Assembly: GCF_964026535.1 (NCBI RefSeq) | Contig: NZ_OZ032153.1 | Span: forward strand, 1,302,001-1,366,000 | DNA from: Candidatus Tisiphia endosymbiont of Sialis lutaria | GTDB taxonomy: Bacteria; Pseudomonadota; Alphaproteobacteria; Rickettsiales; Rickettsiaceae | DNA length: 64,000 nucleotides | Direction: 5' to 3' | Shown: positions 53,339-61,819 of the stretch, piece after piece | Position numbering within the stretch: the first letter of the stretch is position 1 | Layout: every line of letters begins with the position of its first letter | Notes under the pieces: model-generated | What the model was told of the DNA's origin: nothing | The model's input: only the letters and a program-made list of their open reading frames with translations | Databases searched by the model: none | Made by a program: the position numbers and the translations under genes

Positions 53339-53810
53339 CTCCATATTTTTTCCACAAAATGCCATCGAAATTTTGAGTATTTGTTTTACATGCTGATATT
53401 CTTTTATCCTAGTATCATATTTCTTATCTATAATTTGTTGTAAGCCAGATTTAGCTATATCTGCTAAATCTTCTGAGGATTTAGCGATTTTATACTCGAT
53501 AATCATCGCTTTATCACCTTTGCCAATTTTTGGAATCATCATAACGTCGGCTCTGCCATCCCCTGATTCTTGTTCACTTGATATTATATAATTAGGAGCT
53601 AACATATTAATAAAGCCGAGCATAAAGCCACTATAAAATAATTCGGCTTTTTTCTCTCCTGTTTGATGAAAACTAGTAGGATTAACTAACAATTCCTGCA
53701 GACGCTCTTTAAACGCCTCTATTTTACCATCTGGTAATAGAGTAACAAAAGAATAATATCCAGAATTATCAATTTTTATTTGTTTAGTAACCCATTGTAT
53801 ACTACTAATA

Positions 53811-54896
53811 AATGAAGGGTTGCAAAGATAGGAGAGATATTATAGAGTATATGATATTATGAGCAAGAATGTATTGACAGAAGAACAAAGAGAAAAATTG
53901 AAGGAACGTCATAAAACAGAACGAGACGGAAGGATACGTGATCGTATTAAGGCAGTTTTGATGTATGACGATGGGTATAGTAATGTAGAGATTGCTAAGG
54001 TACTACTCCTGAGCCACGAAGCGATAAGAAAACATATTGTTGATTATCAAAAAGCCAATAAGCTTAATACCAACAATGGAGGTAGCACAAGCAAATTAAA
54101 TGATGTTGAGCAGGCAGAATTAGTGAATCACCTAGAAGCAAATAATTATGTTTATGCTAAAGATATCATGCATTACATTGAGAACAAATATGGTGTGACA
54201 TATACGATAACGGGAGTAACAAAATTACTATACAAACTGGGTTTTGTTTACAAGAAGCCGAAAGTAGTACCAGCTAAGCTGGATTTTGACAAGCAAGAAT
54301 TATTTAAGTTAAACTACAGTTTACTAAAAGGGAATCTCAGAGATAAGGAAGCCATATATTTTATGGACGGTGTTCATCCTCAGTATCAAGCAAAGGCAAG
54401 GTGCGGTTGGATAAGAAAGAACCAAGATAAGACCTTACCAACATTCAGTGGCTGGAGAAGAAAGCACATGATTGGTGCTATTAACCTAGTTAATTTACAG
54501 TTAGTAAGCACAGAGAACCCCAAAATAAATGGGGAGCAGATAGTTAATTTCCTACAGAGATTGGAAGAGGAGAATAGTGAGAAGGAAAGAATATATTTAA
54601 TCTGTGACAATGCCAGTTACCACAAATCCAAGAAAGTTAAGGAATACCTAGTAAATACTAAAATAGAGCTAGTATTTTTGCCACCATATAGTCCAAATCT
54701 TAACCCAATTGAGAGATTATGGAAGTTTATGCACAGTATTACAACTAATAATAAATTTTATCATAATTTCGAACAATTTTCGGAAGCAATAAACAAATTT
54801 TTTAGCAACATCGGCAATTATAAAGATAGGTTACGTACCTTAATAAATGATAATTTCCAAACTATTACCGTTAACCATTTCTGCAACTCTTCAGGT
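53811..54896 (+). mobile_element. IS630-family insertion sequence
   Basis: Imperfect inverted ends (AATGAAGGGTTGCAAAGAT and ACCTGAAGAGTTGCAGAAAT) with TA on both sides (53809-53810 and 54897-54898) fit the TA target of the IS630/Tc1 type. The 1086-base element interrupts the AAA-ATPase/nuclease gene and its removal restores that frame exactly, so the insertion is probably recent. Confidence 0.9.
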
Positions 54897-54899
54897 TAA
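53859..54899 (+). CDS. IS630-family transposase (intact)
   Basis: The 346-residue transposase has an N-terminal helix-turn-helix (YSNVEIAKVLLLSHEAIRKH), a second one (YAKDIMHYIENKYGVTYTIT), then the DDE domain with YFMDGVHPQYQAK, LICDNASYHKSKKVKEYL and LPPYSPNLNPIERLWKFMHS. The stop codon TAA (54897-54899) starts with the TA target base pair: the element itself ends GGT, so the stop is supplied by host DNA. No frameshift is needed, unlike two-frame IS630 members. It looks functional. Confidence 0.93.
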   Translation: MSKNVLTEEQREKLKERHKTERDGRIRDRIKAVLMYDDGYSNVEIAKVLLLSHEAIRKHIVDYQKANKLNTNNGGSTSKLNDVEQAELVNHLEANNYVYAKDIMHYIENKYGVTYTITGVTKLLYKLGFVYKKPKVVPAKLDFDKQELFKLNYSLLKGNLRDKEAIYFMDGVHPQYQAKARCGWIRKNQDKTLPTFSGWRRKHMIGAINLVNLQLVSTENPKINGEQIVNFLQRLEEENSEKERIYLICDNASYHKSKKVKEYLVNTKIELVFLPPYSPNLNPIERLWKFMHSITTNNKFYHNFEQFSEAINKFFSNIGNYKDRLRTLINDNFQTITVNHFCNSSG

Positions 54900-56229
54900 T
54901 TGAGTATAGCATTCTTTTTTCATAAATATATTTCACCTCGTAGTTAGGAGCAGATAAATCATAAATATCTCTTTCTGGCATCTTGGTAGTTGTATTTAGG
55001 TAACCACTAAATAATAATAAGCTAAATAACCCTTCTGGTTGGTTGATATCAGCAAAATTTATATGTTTAGTAATAGAAGAAGTAATAGTTTTACCTGCAG
55101 CTAAAGCCTGAATATCTGTTTGCCTCTCATCTGAGAGCAGTACATGATCAATCCAATTAGTCCCACCACTATCAATCCAATAATGATCCAGCTTGCCTTT
55201 ACTTGCCAAACATTGCATAATCGACCATGGATTATAAATGACTTCTCCACCAAAATTATAGCCATTATACCAATTTTTAATTTCTTCTGGCTTTGTAGTG
55301 GTTGGTACTTTAGTTAATAATTCATCAACTTCTGCTTGAGTAAACCCGTAACTGCTAGAAAATCTTTCATCTAGTAAACTACATTCAGTTAAATTATTCA
55401 AATCTGAAAACAAATTAGCCTTAGCAATCCGTAATATACCGGTAATAACACCTTTTTGTAATGAATCATTGGTTTTAAGACTATTACCAAATATTGCACG
55501 AAATAGAGCTAATACTTCCTCAAACTCTTCTAGATTATTGCCAAATTTCATATAGGCACTATTAATTGGCGTATCATATTCGTCAATTAGTATGTAAACT
55601 TTCTGATTAAAATGTTTATAAAGTAAATCACTTAGAAATTTTAAACTATTTTTAATGTCATCTTCTATTAACTTTCCTGTAAAATATCTTTGTAATATTT
55701 CCTTTTGTGCATCAATCAATAATTTTTCATCTTGTTTTATATAACGCTCTAAATAACGATGCTTGGCAAATAAATTAATTATTTGACTTTTAATTCCCAC
55801 CTCAATTTCTTCATAATTACTGCCCCTAACGCCTTTGAAACTTATAAGAATAACTGGAAATTGACCTTGGCGTTTCATAGAGTTTGCTACATTAGCAATT
55901 TTTAATGGCTTTAGTTCTTTAGTCTCATCAAAGCCTAAATCCACTTCTCCTCCACTAAACAGCTTATAATTCATCTTTTGTTCTTGTGGCAGAACCTGCC
56001 CTTGCTCATCCACCTCTATCTCAAAGAATCTCCGCACCATATCCATATTCAAGCTCTTCCCCCACCGCCTTGGACGGGTGATTAAGGTGACTTTACCACT
56101 ATCTTCTAACAACTCCTTGATCATTAGACTTTTGTCAACAAATATGTCGCTATTAATCAACAAATCGTAGAAGTCATCGGTACCAACAAACATTCTTGGC
56201 TGATAATTATTGTGGGTTTGTTCTTTCAT

Positions 56230-56541
56230 ACTTTACTCAATCAACTAGAATTCACTCTTATGTCTAAATAATTTATGACAACTCATGAACATGGTATTTA
56301 CTAATAACTTGCTTATATAGTCAATTGATGAGAAGTTGGGGACGTTGTTGCTCAATGCTCGCCTATTACTTATAGGCGTCGCTCCATCGCTCTTAGCCCC
56401 AAATTCTCCTGAATTGACTATATATTTCATTATAACATAATAATAACTTGCACTAACTATTTATCAGTAAAAAATTATAAAATTTTTAACTTCTTATCCA
56501 AAATTTGCGTAATAAAGTATTTTAGGGATTTTTTTGTTTAG
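56230..56541. repeat. Spacer with family C palindrome
   Basis: A full family C copy lies at about 56317-56424, with the internal hairpin CGCCTATTACTTATAGGCG and right end CCTGAATTGACTATA. The remaining bases are AT-rich and precede an IS5 remnant. The promoter of the AAA-ATPase pseudogene should lie in the left part. No gene is visible. Confidence 0.78.
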
Positions 56542-56640
56542 GTTCTGTTGACAAAATTTTTAACGTAACCATATTAAAGCTCCAACAAAATTTAGAAAGG
56601 CTAAAAAGGTGGCTGGGGCTTTATCAAACCTAGAAAATAT
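56542..56640 (-). mobile_element. 99-base remnant of the IS5-family element
   Basis: The sequence is identical or nearly so to the first 99 bases of IS5 copy 1 (44615-44713), with the target-like TTAG before it (56538-56541), and then breaks off inside the transposase end. The break is exactly at the stop codon of the leftward glycosyltransferase: the T that begins TTA at 56640 is shared. Confidence 0.92.
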
Positions 56641-57809
56641 TATGTTTTCTTAAGCATTTCCTTATATAAATCTAAGGTTTTACTTAGCATTAAATCAAGG
56701 GAAAAGTTATCGATTACTGCTTTTCTTGCTGCTTGTTGTATCTTTTTACCTTCATTGGTTTTGAGGATGGATAAGCAATGTTCAATTTTTTCTGCTAAAT
56801 CGCTTGGATCGTTTGGTTTAACATGAAATCCAGTTTTTGTATCTGATATTGTTTCAATAGCTCCACCAATATTTGTAGCAATTACTAGCTTTTCCATTGA
56901 TTGCCCTTCAGTTATAGTACGACCAAATGCTTCTGGCTCAATTGAAGTAGATAACACTATATCTGAAATGCCATAAAGACCGAGCATATCAATTTCATTA
57001 CCAAAAATTTGAACTTTACTTTGTAGTTTCAATAAGTTTATAAGAGATTTTATTCGATTTGTGAAATTGGGGTGTTTAGATAAATCCCCAACCATCAGAC
57101 AATAGAAATCTAGATGTTTTAGTTTACCAAGTGCTTCAACAAGGGTAAGGTGACCCTTCCAACTGGTAATTCTTGATGGTAATAATATTATGGGAGGAGT
57201 GTTATTAGATAGACCGTATTTCTTTTTATATTTTACTAACTTTTCTTCTGTGACATTTTGGGGATCAAAATAACGATAATCTACCCCTCGACGTATTACC
57301 ACAATTTGTTCTTCTAAAATTTTATAATTAGTTACTATATGCTGCTTTACAAAATTAGATACAGCTATGACCTTCTCGCCTTTTGTCATTACGCTATTAT
57401 AGAAATGTTTGAACAAATTTGAGATGTTGTAAATGCCATGAAATGTTGTTAAGAATTTAGTATTAGTAGCCTTTGCTGCCATATAACAACTCCAAGCCGG
57501 AGCTCTTGATCTTGCATGTACTATATCTACGTCATATTCCTTGATTATTTCTGATAAAAATCTTGCATTTTTCCATATTGAAAAAGGATTTTTAGTAGCA
57601 CTATTCATAGAAATATGCGGTATATCTGCAGCTATTAATTCTTCAACTAATGAACCACCAGAGGAGACTACAATAACATTATAATCAACTTTTTTTAACA
57701 TTTTAGCCACTTCAATTGTCCCTCGCTCTACTCCACCAGAGAATAAAGCTGGAACTACTTGCAAAATGGTTGGTTTATGGTATCGTTTGGGTGAATCTGA
57801 TGAAATCAT
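56640..57809 (-). CDS. GT4-type glycosyltransferase
   Basis: The 389-residue protein has the GT-B layout. The N-terminal acceptor domain reads ILQVVPALFSGGVERGTIEVA and DIVHARSRAPAWSCY, and the donor domain has LPSRITSWKGHLTLVEAL and the E-x7-E motif EPEAFGRTITEGQSM. It most likely adds a sugar to LPS or a related surface glycan; donor and acceptor are unknown. The stop codon lies at the junction with an IS5 remnant, so the last residues may be altered. Its start is only 16 bases from the divergent alpha/beta hydrolase gene, so their promoters must overlap coding sequence. Confidence 0.9.
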   Translation of the reverse strand: MISSDSPKRYHKPTILQVVPALFSGGVERGTIEVAKMLKKVDYNVIVVSSGGSLVEELIAADIPHISMNSATKNPFSIWKNARFLSEIIKEYDVDIVHARSRAPAWSCYMAAKATNTKFLTTFHGIYNISNLFKHFYNSVMTKGEKVIAVSNFVKQHIVTNYKILEEQIVVIRRGVDYRYFDPQNVTEEKLVKYKKKYGLSNNTPPIILLPSRITSWKGHLTLVEALGKLKHLDFYCLMVGDLSKHPNFTNRIKSLINLLKLQSKVQIFGNEIDMLGLYGISDIVLSTSIEPEAFGRTITEGQSMEKLVIATNIGGAIETISDTKTGFHVKPNDPSDLAEKIEHCLSILKTNEGKKIQQAARKAVIDNFSLDLMLSKTLDLYKEMLKKT

Positions 57810-57825
57810 TAATTAACTAATTTAA

Positions 57826-58584
57826 ATGAATAAAATATATAATACAGAAAATAAAAAATTTATCACTTATAATCATTATAAAAGTAGTAAAAAAAATATG
57901 CCTTCCGTAATGTTTTTACATGGCTTGATGTCACATATGAATGGTACCAAGGCTGTATTCCTTGAAAATTACTGTAAAAAACAAGATTATAATTTTATCA
58001 CATTTGATAATTTTGGTCATGGAATATCGTCAGGTGATTTTCTTGATGAAACTATTGGCTCTTGGCTTATGGGAGTTGAGATGGTGTTAAATAAACTTGT
58101 CCTGCAGCCAACTATTATAATTGGTTCCAGTATGGGTGCCTGGCTTGCTATGTTGGCTGCTATAAAATTTCCTAGTAAAATTTGTAGCGTTATTGGTCTT
58201 GCTCCAGCAATAGATTTTACAGAAAACATTTGGGAAAATTTAACTGAAAGTCAAAAAAAACAAATGCAACAGCAAAAATGGCTTGATGTTAGTGGGCGTA
58301 ATTGCAATAATACATACCCAATAAGCTATCAATTAATACTTGAAGCCAAAAATCACTTGTTACTAAACTCAAATAGTATTAATCTTAAGAAACCTGTTCA
58401 TTTAATTCACGGGATGTTAGATATTGATGTACCTTATAATATTTCAAATAAGTTAGTAGAAAAAATTACTAGTGATATAGTAGTAATGAAATTAATAAAA
58501 GATGGGCATCACAATCTCTCAAGAGAATCAGATTTGGCTATAATTGCTAATTCTTTGGAAGAAATAATAAAATATAAAAACTAA
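57826..58584 (+). CDS. Alpha/beta hydrolase
   Basis: The 252-residue protein has the oxyanion region MFLHGLMSHMNGTKAVFLENY, the nucleophile elbow IGSSMGAWLAML (GxSxG), LAPAIDFTENIW, the Asp region HGMLDIDVPYNIS and the catalytic His in KDGHHNLSRESD. The substrate is unknown; it resembles small esterase/lipase or acyl-thioesterase-like members. The stop TAA shares its last base with the ATG of the next gene, so it is coupled to the DUF2608 gene. Confidence 0.88.
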   Translation: MNKIYNTENKKFITYNHYKSSKKNMPSVMFLHGLMSHMNGTKAVFLENYCKKQDYNFITFDNFGHGISSGDFLDETIGSWLMGVEMVLNKLVLQPTIIIGSSMGAWLAMLAAIKFPSKICSVIGLAPAIDFTENIWENLTESQKKQMQQQKWLDVSGRNCNNTYPISYQLILEAKNHLLLNSNSINLKKPVHLIHGMLDIDVPYNISNKLVEKITSDIVVMKLIKDGHHNLSRESDLAIIANSLEEIIKYKN

Positions 58585-59345
58585 TGAATAACCATAAATT
58601 TGCTAAAACAGCTAAAGTCTCAGATTTTTTAAAAGTTGCAGAAGTAATAGATAAGCTAGATCAAGATAGTTTGGTGCTTTTTGATGTGGATGACGTACTG
58701 ATCATGGCTCAAGATGAATATCGCTTAACTCATCCTTATAGACGTGAATGGTGTGTTGAAAGCAAAAAACGCTTTACTAGAAAAGAAAGGCAACTTTTTT
58801 TTAGTATTATTCTAAAAAATCGTACTATTCGCTTAGTGAACCCCAATATAAATGATATATTGAGTAAATTATGGGAGAGGCAAATTCCAACTGCTGCTTT
58901 AACCAAGCTATATACAGGTAGATTCGGGGTTATTGAAGATTTTATCAATTGGCGTTTAAAAGAGCTTAAAGGAATAAATATAGATTTTATGAAATCTACT
59001 CCAATAAAAGAGGAAATATTAATTGATGAATTACATAGTGAGAATGGTATGCCGATGATGGAAGAAGGGGTGATTCTTACTGCCGATATTGATAAAGGTG
59101 TAGTATTAGAGAATATTTTACACAAGAAAAATTACTACCCTAAAACCATAATATTCGTTGATGATGTTTTAGAAAATATTGAGTCGGTGGAAAAAATATG
59201 TACTAAATTACAGATTAATTTTTATGGTTTTGAATTTAGCGGAGCTTCTTTAGTACCGGAAGCAGAGCTTGATAAAAAAAGTGAAAAAATTCGTTTTGAA
59301 ATTTTAGAGAATGAACATCGTTGGCTAACAGATTTAAAACTTTAA
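58584..59345 (+). CDS. DUF2608-family protein, HAD-like
   Basis: The protein matches the DUF2608 group found in Rickettsia and Legionella. It opens with a HAD-type DxD segment (DSLVLFDVDDVLIMAQDEYR). Later blocks AALTKLYTGRFGVIEDFINW, GVILTADIDKGVVLENILH and TIIFVDDVLENIESVEKICT place the Thr, Lys and acidic residues expected of haloacid-dehalogenase phosphatases. No signal peptide is seen. The biochemical substrate is unknown. It sits in a run with the alpha/beta hydrolase upstream and the membrane-fusion protein 13 bases downstream. Confidence 0.83.
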   Translation: MNNHKFAKTAKVSDFLKVAEVIDKLDQDSLVLFDVDDVLIMAQDEYRLTHPYRREWCVESKKRFTRKERQLFFSIILKNRTIRLVNPNINDILSKLWERQIPTAALTKLYTGRFGVIEDFINWRLKELKGINIDFMKSTPIKEEILIDELHSENGMPMMEEGVILTADIDKGVVLENILHKKNYYPKTIIFVDDVLENIESVEKICTKLQINFYGFEFSGASLVPEAELDKKSEKIRFEILENEHRWLTDLKL

Positions 59346-59358
59346 TAGGATATTTGAA

Positions 59359-60357
59359 ATGTTGAATAAGTTAATTGTTTTTGTAAGTATATGCATTATT
59401 TCTTGCTGTGCTATCGCTGAAAAACAAGAGGGCATTCCGGTAAAAGCCAGTAAAGTGCAAATGGCTGATTTGCATAATGTTTTCAGCGTTGTCGGACAAT
59501 GTAAAAATGATGCAAGCCGGGATTATTATGCTAATATTTCTGGTACGGTTGATGTAGTATCTGATTCTCATGGTAAGGTTAATAAAGGAGATATTTTGCT
59601 TATTATTGACAAAGATTTAGCTACGTCAACTAAGTCACAAGCAGAAATCTCTTTAAAAACGGCGATGACTGCTTATGAACGTGATAAGGCATTATTTGCC
59701 AAAAAATATATTAGTAGTGATGTACTAGAAAAATCAAATAGTGATTTAGAAACAGCTAAGCTTGCTTTTTCCAAAGCAATGAATAGTTACAACGATATGG
59801 TTATCGTAGCACCATTTGATGGAAATATTGGTATAATAAAGCTAAAAAAAGGGGATAAGGTAGAACAAAAAAATTATCTTTTTAGCATTATTGCTCAAAA
59901 TTCTACCACTAAGAGTATTTTAATGGAGTTACCTGAGGAGCTTTATAATCAGGTGTCAGTATCTACTGATTTAGTGATAACCGATAATAATGGTGATAAG
60001 ATTAATGGAAAAATTGCTGAAATCTCACAATATGTTTCAGATAATGGTACTATAGGTGCTAAAGTTATTGTTGATTCTAATAGTAATATGCTACATAGAA
60101 GCTATGTGCCTATAGACTTAATTATTAACAAACATCGGAATTTAGCAGTAGCTAGTCAATCAGTGCAGAGTAATAGTAAAGGTCAGTATTTTGTATATAA
60201 ACTTAATGATAACAAAGTGCAACAACTTTATGTTAAGCTAGGTACTAGTCTAAATGGTTTAACAGAGATTATTTCAGACGAAATCAAAGAAGGAGATATG
60301 GTAGTAGTGGAAGGAATTACTAAGATTAATGACGGTAGCATAGTGAAATTATTATAG
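59359..60357 (+). CDS. Membrane-fusion (periplasmic adaptor) protein of an RND-type efflux system
   Basis: The 332-residue protein has a signal peptide (KLIVFVSICIISCCAIA), the biotinyl-lipoyl-like first half (YYANISGTVDVVSDSHGKVN), an alpha-hairpin (about 85-130, QAEISLKTAMTAYERDKALF), the second lipoyl half (MVIVAPFDGNIGIIKLKKGD), then the beta-barrel and C-terminal membrane-proximal domain. Adaptors of this type bridge an inner-membrane pump and an outer-membrane channel. No pump gene follows here; the partner must be encoded elsewhere. AGGA precedes the ATG. Confidence 0.9.
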   Translation: MLNKLIVFVSICIISCCAIAEKQEGIPVKASKVQMADLHNVFSVVGQCKNDASRDYYANISGTVDVVSDSHGKVNKGDILLIIDKDLATSTKSQAEISLKTAMTAYERDKALFAKKYISSDVLEKSNSDLETAKLAFSKAMNSYNDMVIVAPFDGNIGIIKLKKGDKVEQKNYLFSIIAQNSTTKSILMELPEELYNQVSVSTDLVITDNNGDKINGKIAEISQYVSDNGTIGAKVIVDSNSNMLHRSYVPIDLIINKHRNLAVASQSVQSNSKGQYFVYKLNDNKVQQLYVKLGTSLNGLTEIISDEIKEGDMVVVEGITKINDGSIVKLL

Positions 60358-60634
60358 CTACCCAAAAAAGGTTTTAGCCATGTGAACTGACGTTATTGCG
60401 AAGAGCCGAAGGCGACGAAGCAATCCAAGAATAATGGATTGCCACACTCACATATGTTCGTTCGCAATGACGTGTATGCATCTCAAACGTCATTGCGAGA
60501 CTACGTAGTAGTCGAAGCAATCCATTTTTATTCACTTTCCTGGATTGCTTCGTTGACCTACGGGCTTCCTCACAATGACGGTTTGTATGGGTAAATACTA
60601 ATCGGGTTAGTTATAGATTTAAAAAGGAGAAAAT
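60358..60634. repeat. Repeat block before the SPFH gene
   Basis: Two family A copies lie at 60390-60472 and 60488-60580, joined by the same CGTGTATGCATCTCAAACGT link as at 39160-39180. The left hairpin of the second is GACTACGTAGTAGTC. The arm AATACTAATCGGGTTAGTTATA follows at 60593, ending about 20 bases before the SPFH gene start. Confidence 0.8.
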
Positions 60635-61606
60635 ATGGAATATATATTATTAGTTTGTAGTATCGTGGCGATCCTTATTATTATACAGATGGTTAAGGTT
60701 GTGCCACAACAACAAGCATGGATTGTTGAAAAATTTGGGAAATTTGATAGCATCTTGCAGCCTGGCTTGAGTATTTTGATACCAGTGATTCAGAAAGTAG
60801 CCTACAAACACACTTTAAAGGAAGAAGCGATTGATGTGACTGCTCAAACAGCCATTTCCAATGATAATGTTACGTTACTAATAGATGGTGTGTTATATGT
60901 AAAAATTGTCGATCCAGTTGCTGCATCTTATGGGGTTAATAGTCCATATTATGCTATCACTCAGCTTGCACAGACCACTATGCGTTCAGAAATAGGTAAG
61001 TTACCATTAGACAGAACTTTTGAAGAACGAGAAACCTTGAATATCGCTATTGTTTCTGCTATTAACCAAGCGGCAGTCAATTGGGGAATACAATGTATGC
61101 GTTATGAAATTAAAGACATTCAGCCACCACAAACAATACTTAAAGCGATGGAGTTACAAGTTGCAGCAGAACGTCAAAAACGAGCCCAAATTTTAGACTC
61201 AGAAGGCAATAGACAAGCAAAAATAAACCATGCGGAAGGCGAGAAGGCTCAAGTTGTATTAAATTCTGAAGCTTCCTATATTGATCAAGTAAATAGGGCT
61301 AAGGGTGAGGCTGAAGCAATAGGATTAGTAGCCATGGCTACTGCTAAAAGTATTGAACTTATAGCAGCCTCTATTCAGAAATCTGGAGGAAACGATGCAG
61401 TATCTTTAAAAATCGCTGAACAATATATATCTGCTTTTGGTGAGTTAGCTAAGGATAGTAATACAGTAATTTTGCCGGCAAATCTTTCTGAACCAGGAAG
61501 CTTTATAACTCAAGCTTTGAGTATTTTTGATCAGCTGAAATCAGCGAGTGATAAGAAATTGCCTAAGGAATCATCTACAAAGAAAAAACTTAGTGCTAGT
61601 GAATAA
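60635..61606 (+). CDS. SPFH-domain (stomatin/QmcA-like) membrane protein
   Basis: The protein has one N-terminal membrane anchor (YILLVCSIVAILIIIQMVKVV), then the SPFH/band 7 domain (VPQQQAWIVEKFGKFDSILQ, PGLSILIPVIQKVAYKHTLK, LPLDRTFEERETLN) and a charged helical segment ending in AKGEAEAIGLVAMATAKSIE. This is the stomatin/QmcA (YbbK) layout rather than the HflK/C pair. Such proteins organise membrane microdomains and protease complexes. The usual NfeD partner gene is not adjacent. AAGGAGA precedes the ATG. Confidence 0.9.
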   Translation: MEYILLVCSIVAILIIIQMVKVVPQQQAWIVEKFGKFDSILQPGLSILIPVIQKVAYKHTLKEEAIDVTAQTAISNDNVTLLIDGVLYVKIVDPVAASYGVNSPYYAITQLAQTTMRSEIGKLPLDRTFEERETLNIAIVSAINQAAVNWGIQCMRYEIKDIQPPQTILKAMELQVAAERQKRAQILDSEGNRQAKINHAEGEKAQVVLNSEASYIDQVNRAKGEAEAIGLVAMATAKSIELIAASIQKSGGNDAVSLKIAEQYISAFGELAKDSNTVILPANLSEPGSFITQALSIFDQLKSASDKKLPKESSTKKKLSASE

Positions 61607-61674
61607 CCTGCTATACTCTAATAATGAGCGTTCACGGTTTTTTTGCTATTTTCTTATGATGAATAAAAGCCAAG

Positions 61675-61760
61675 CGTCATTGCGAGACCACGTAGTGGTT
61701 GTGGCAATCCATTATTCTTGGATTGCTTCGTCGCTACTAAAGTAGCTCCTCGCAATGACG
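61675..61760. repeat. Family A element between SPFH and kinase genes
   Basis: The copy reads CGTCATTGCGAG, hairpin GACCACGTAGTGGTT, CAATCCA, TGGATTGCTTCGTC, hairpin GCTACTAAAGTAGC, CTCGCAATGACG. It is one of the most regular copies. It is enclosed by GTGAGCGTTCACAGG-like arms (AATGAGCGTTCACGG at 61621 and CTGTGAACGCTCACC at 61780). Confidence 0.85.
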
Positions 61761-61819
61761 TCTTGTACTTTAACTTTTTTCCTGTGAACGCTCACCTCTA
61801 AATAATATGTGCAAATCTA

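Larger units (their letters stand above)
53312..56229 (-). pseudogene. AAA-ATPase-like / PD-(D/E)XK nuclease protein, split by IS630
   Basis: The 5' part (56229 down to the insertion at about 54897) carries an AAA-ATPase-like domain: FVGTDDFYDLLINSDIFVDK, TLITRPRRWGKSLNMDMVRR with the P-loop-like segment, and VYILIDEYDTPINSAY. The 3' part (53810 down to 53312) carries the PD-(D/E)XK nuclease domain, with DGRADVMMIPKIGKGDKAMI and IEYKIAKS. Deleting bases 53811-54896 and one TA rejoins the frame as MLYSIISSIQWVTKQ without any shift. Proteins of this kind form multi-copy families in several intracellular bacteria. The function is unproven; an antiviral or mobile-element role is conceivable. Confidence 0.9.

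Noticed and set aside
53859-54899. IS630 transposase as a host gene with regulatory function
   Set aside because: Terminal inverted repeats, TA duplication and the exactly restored host frame show that it is an insertion.
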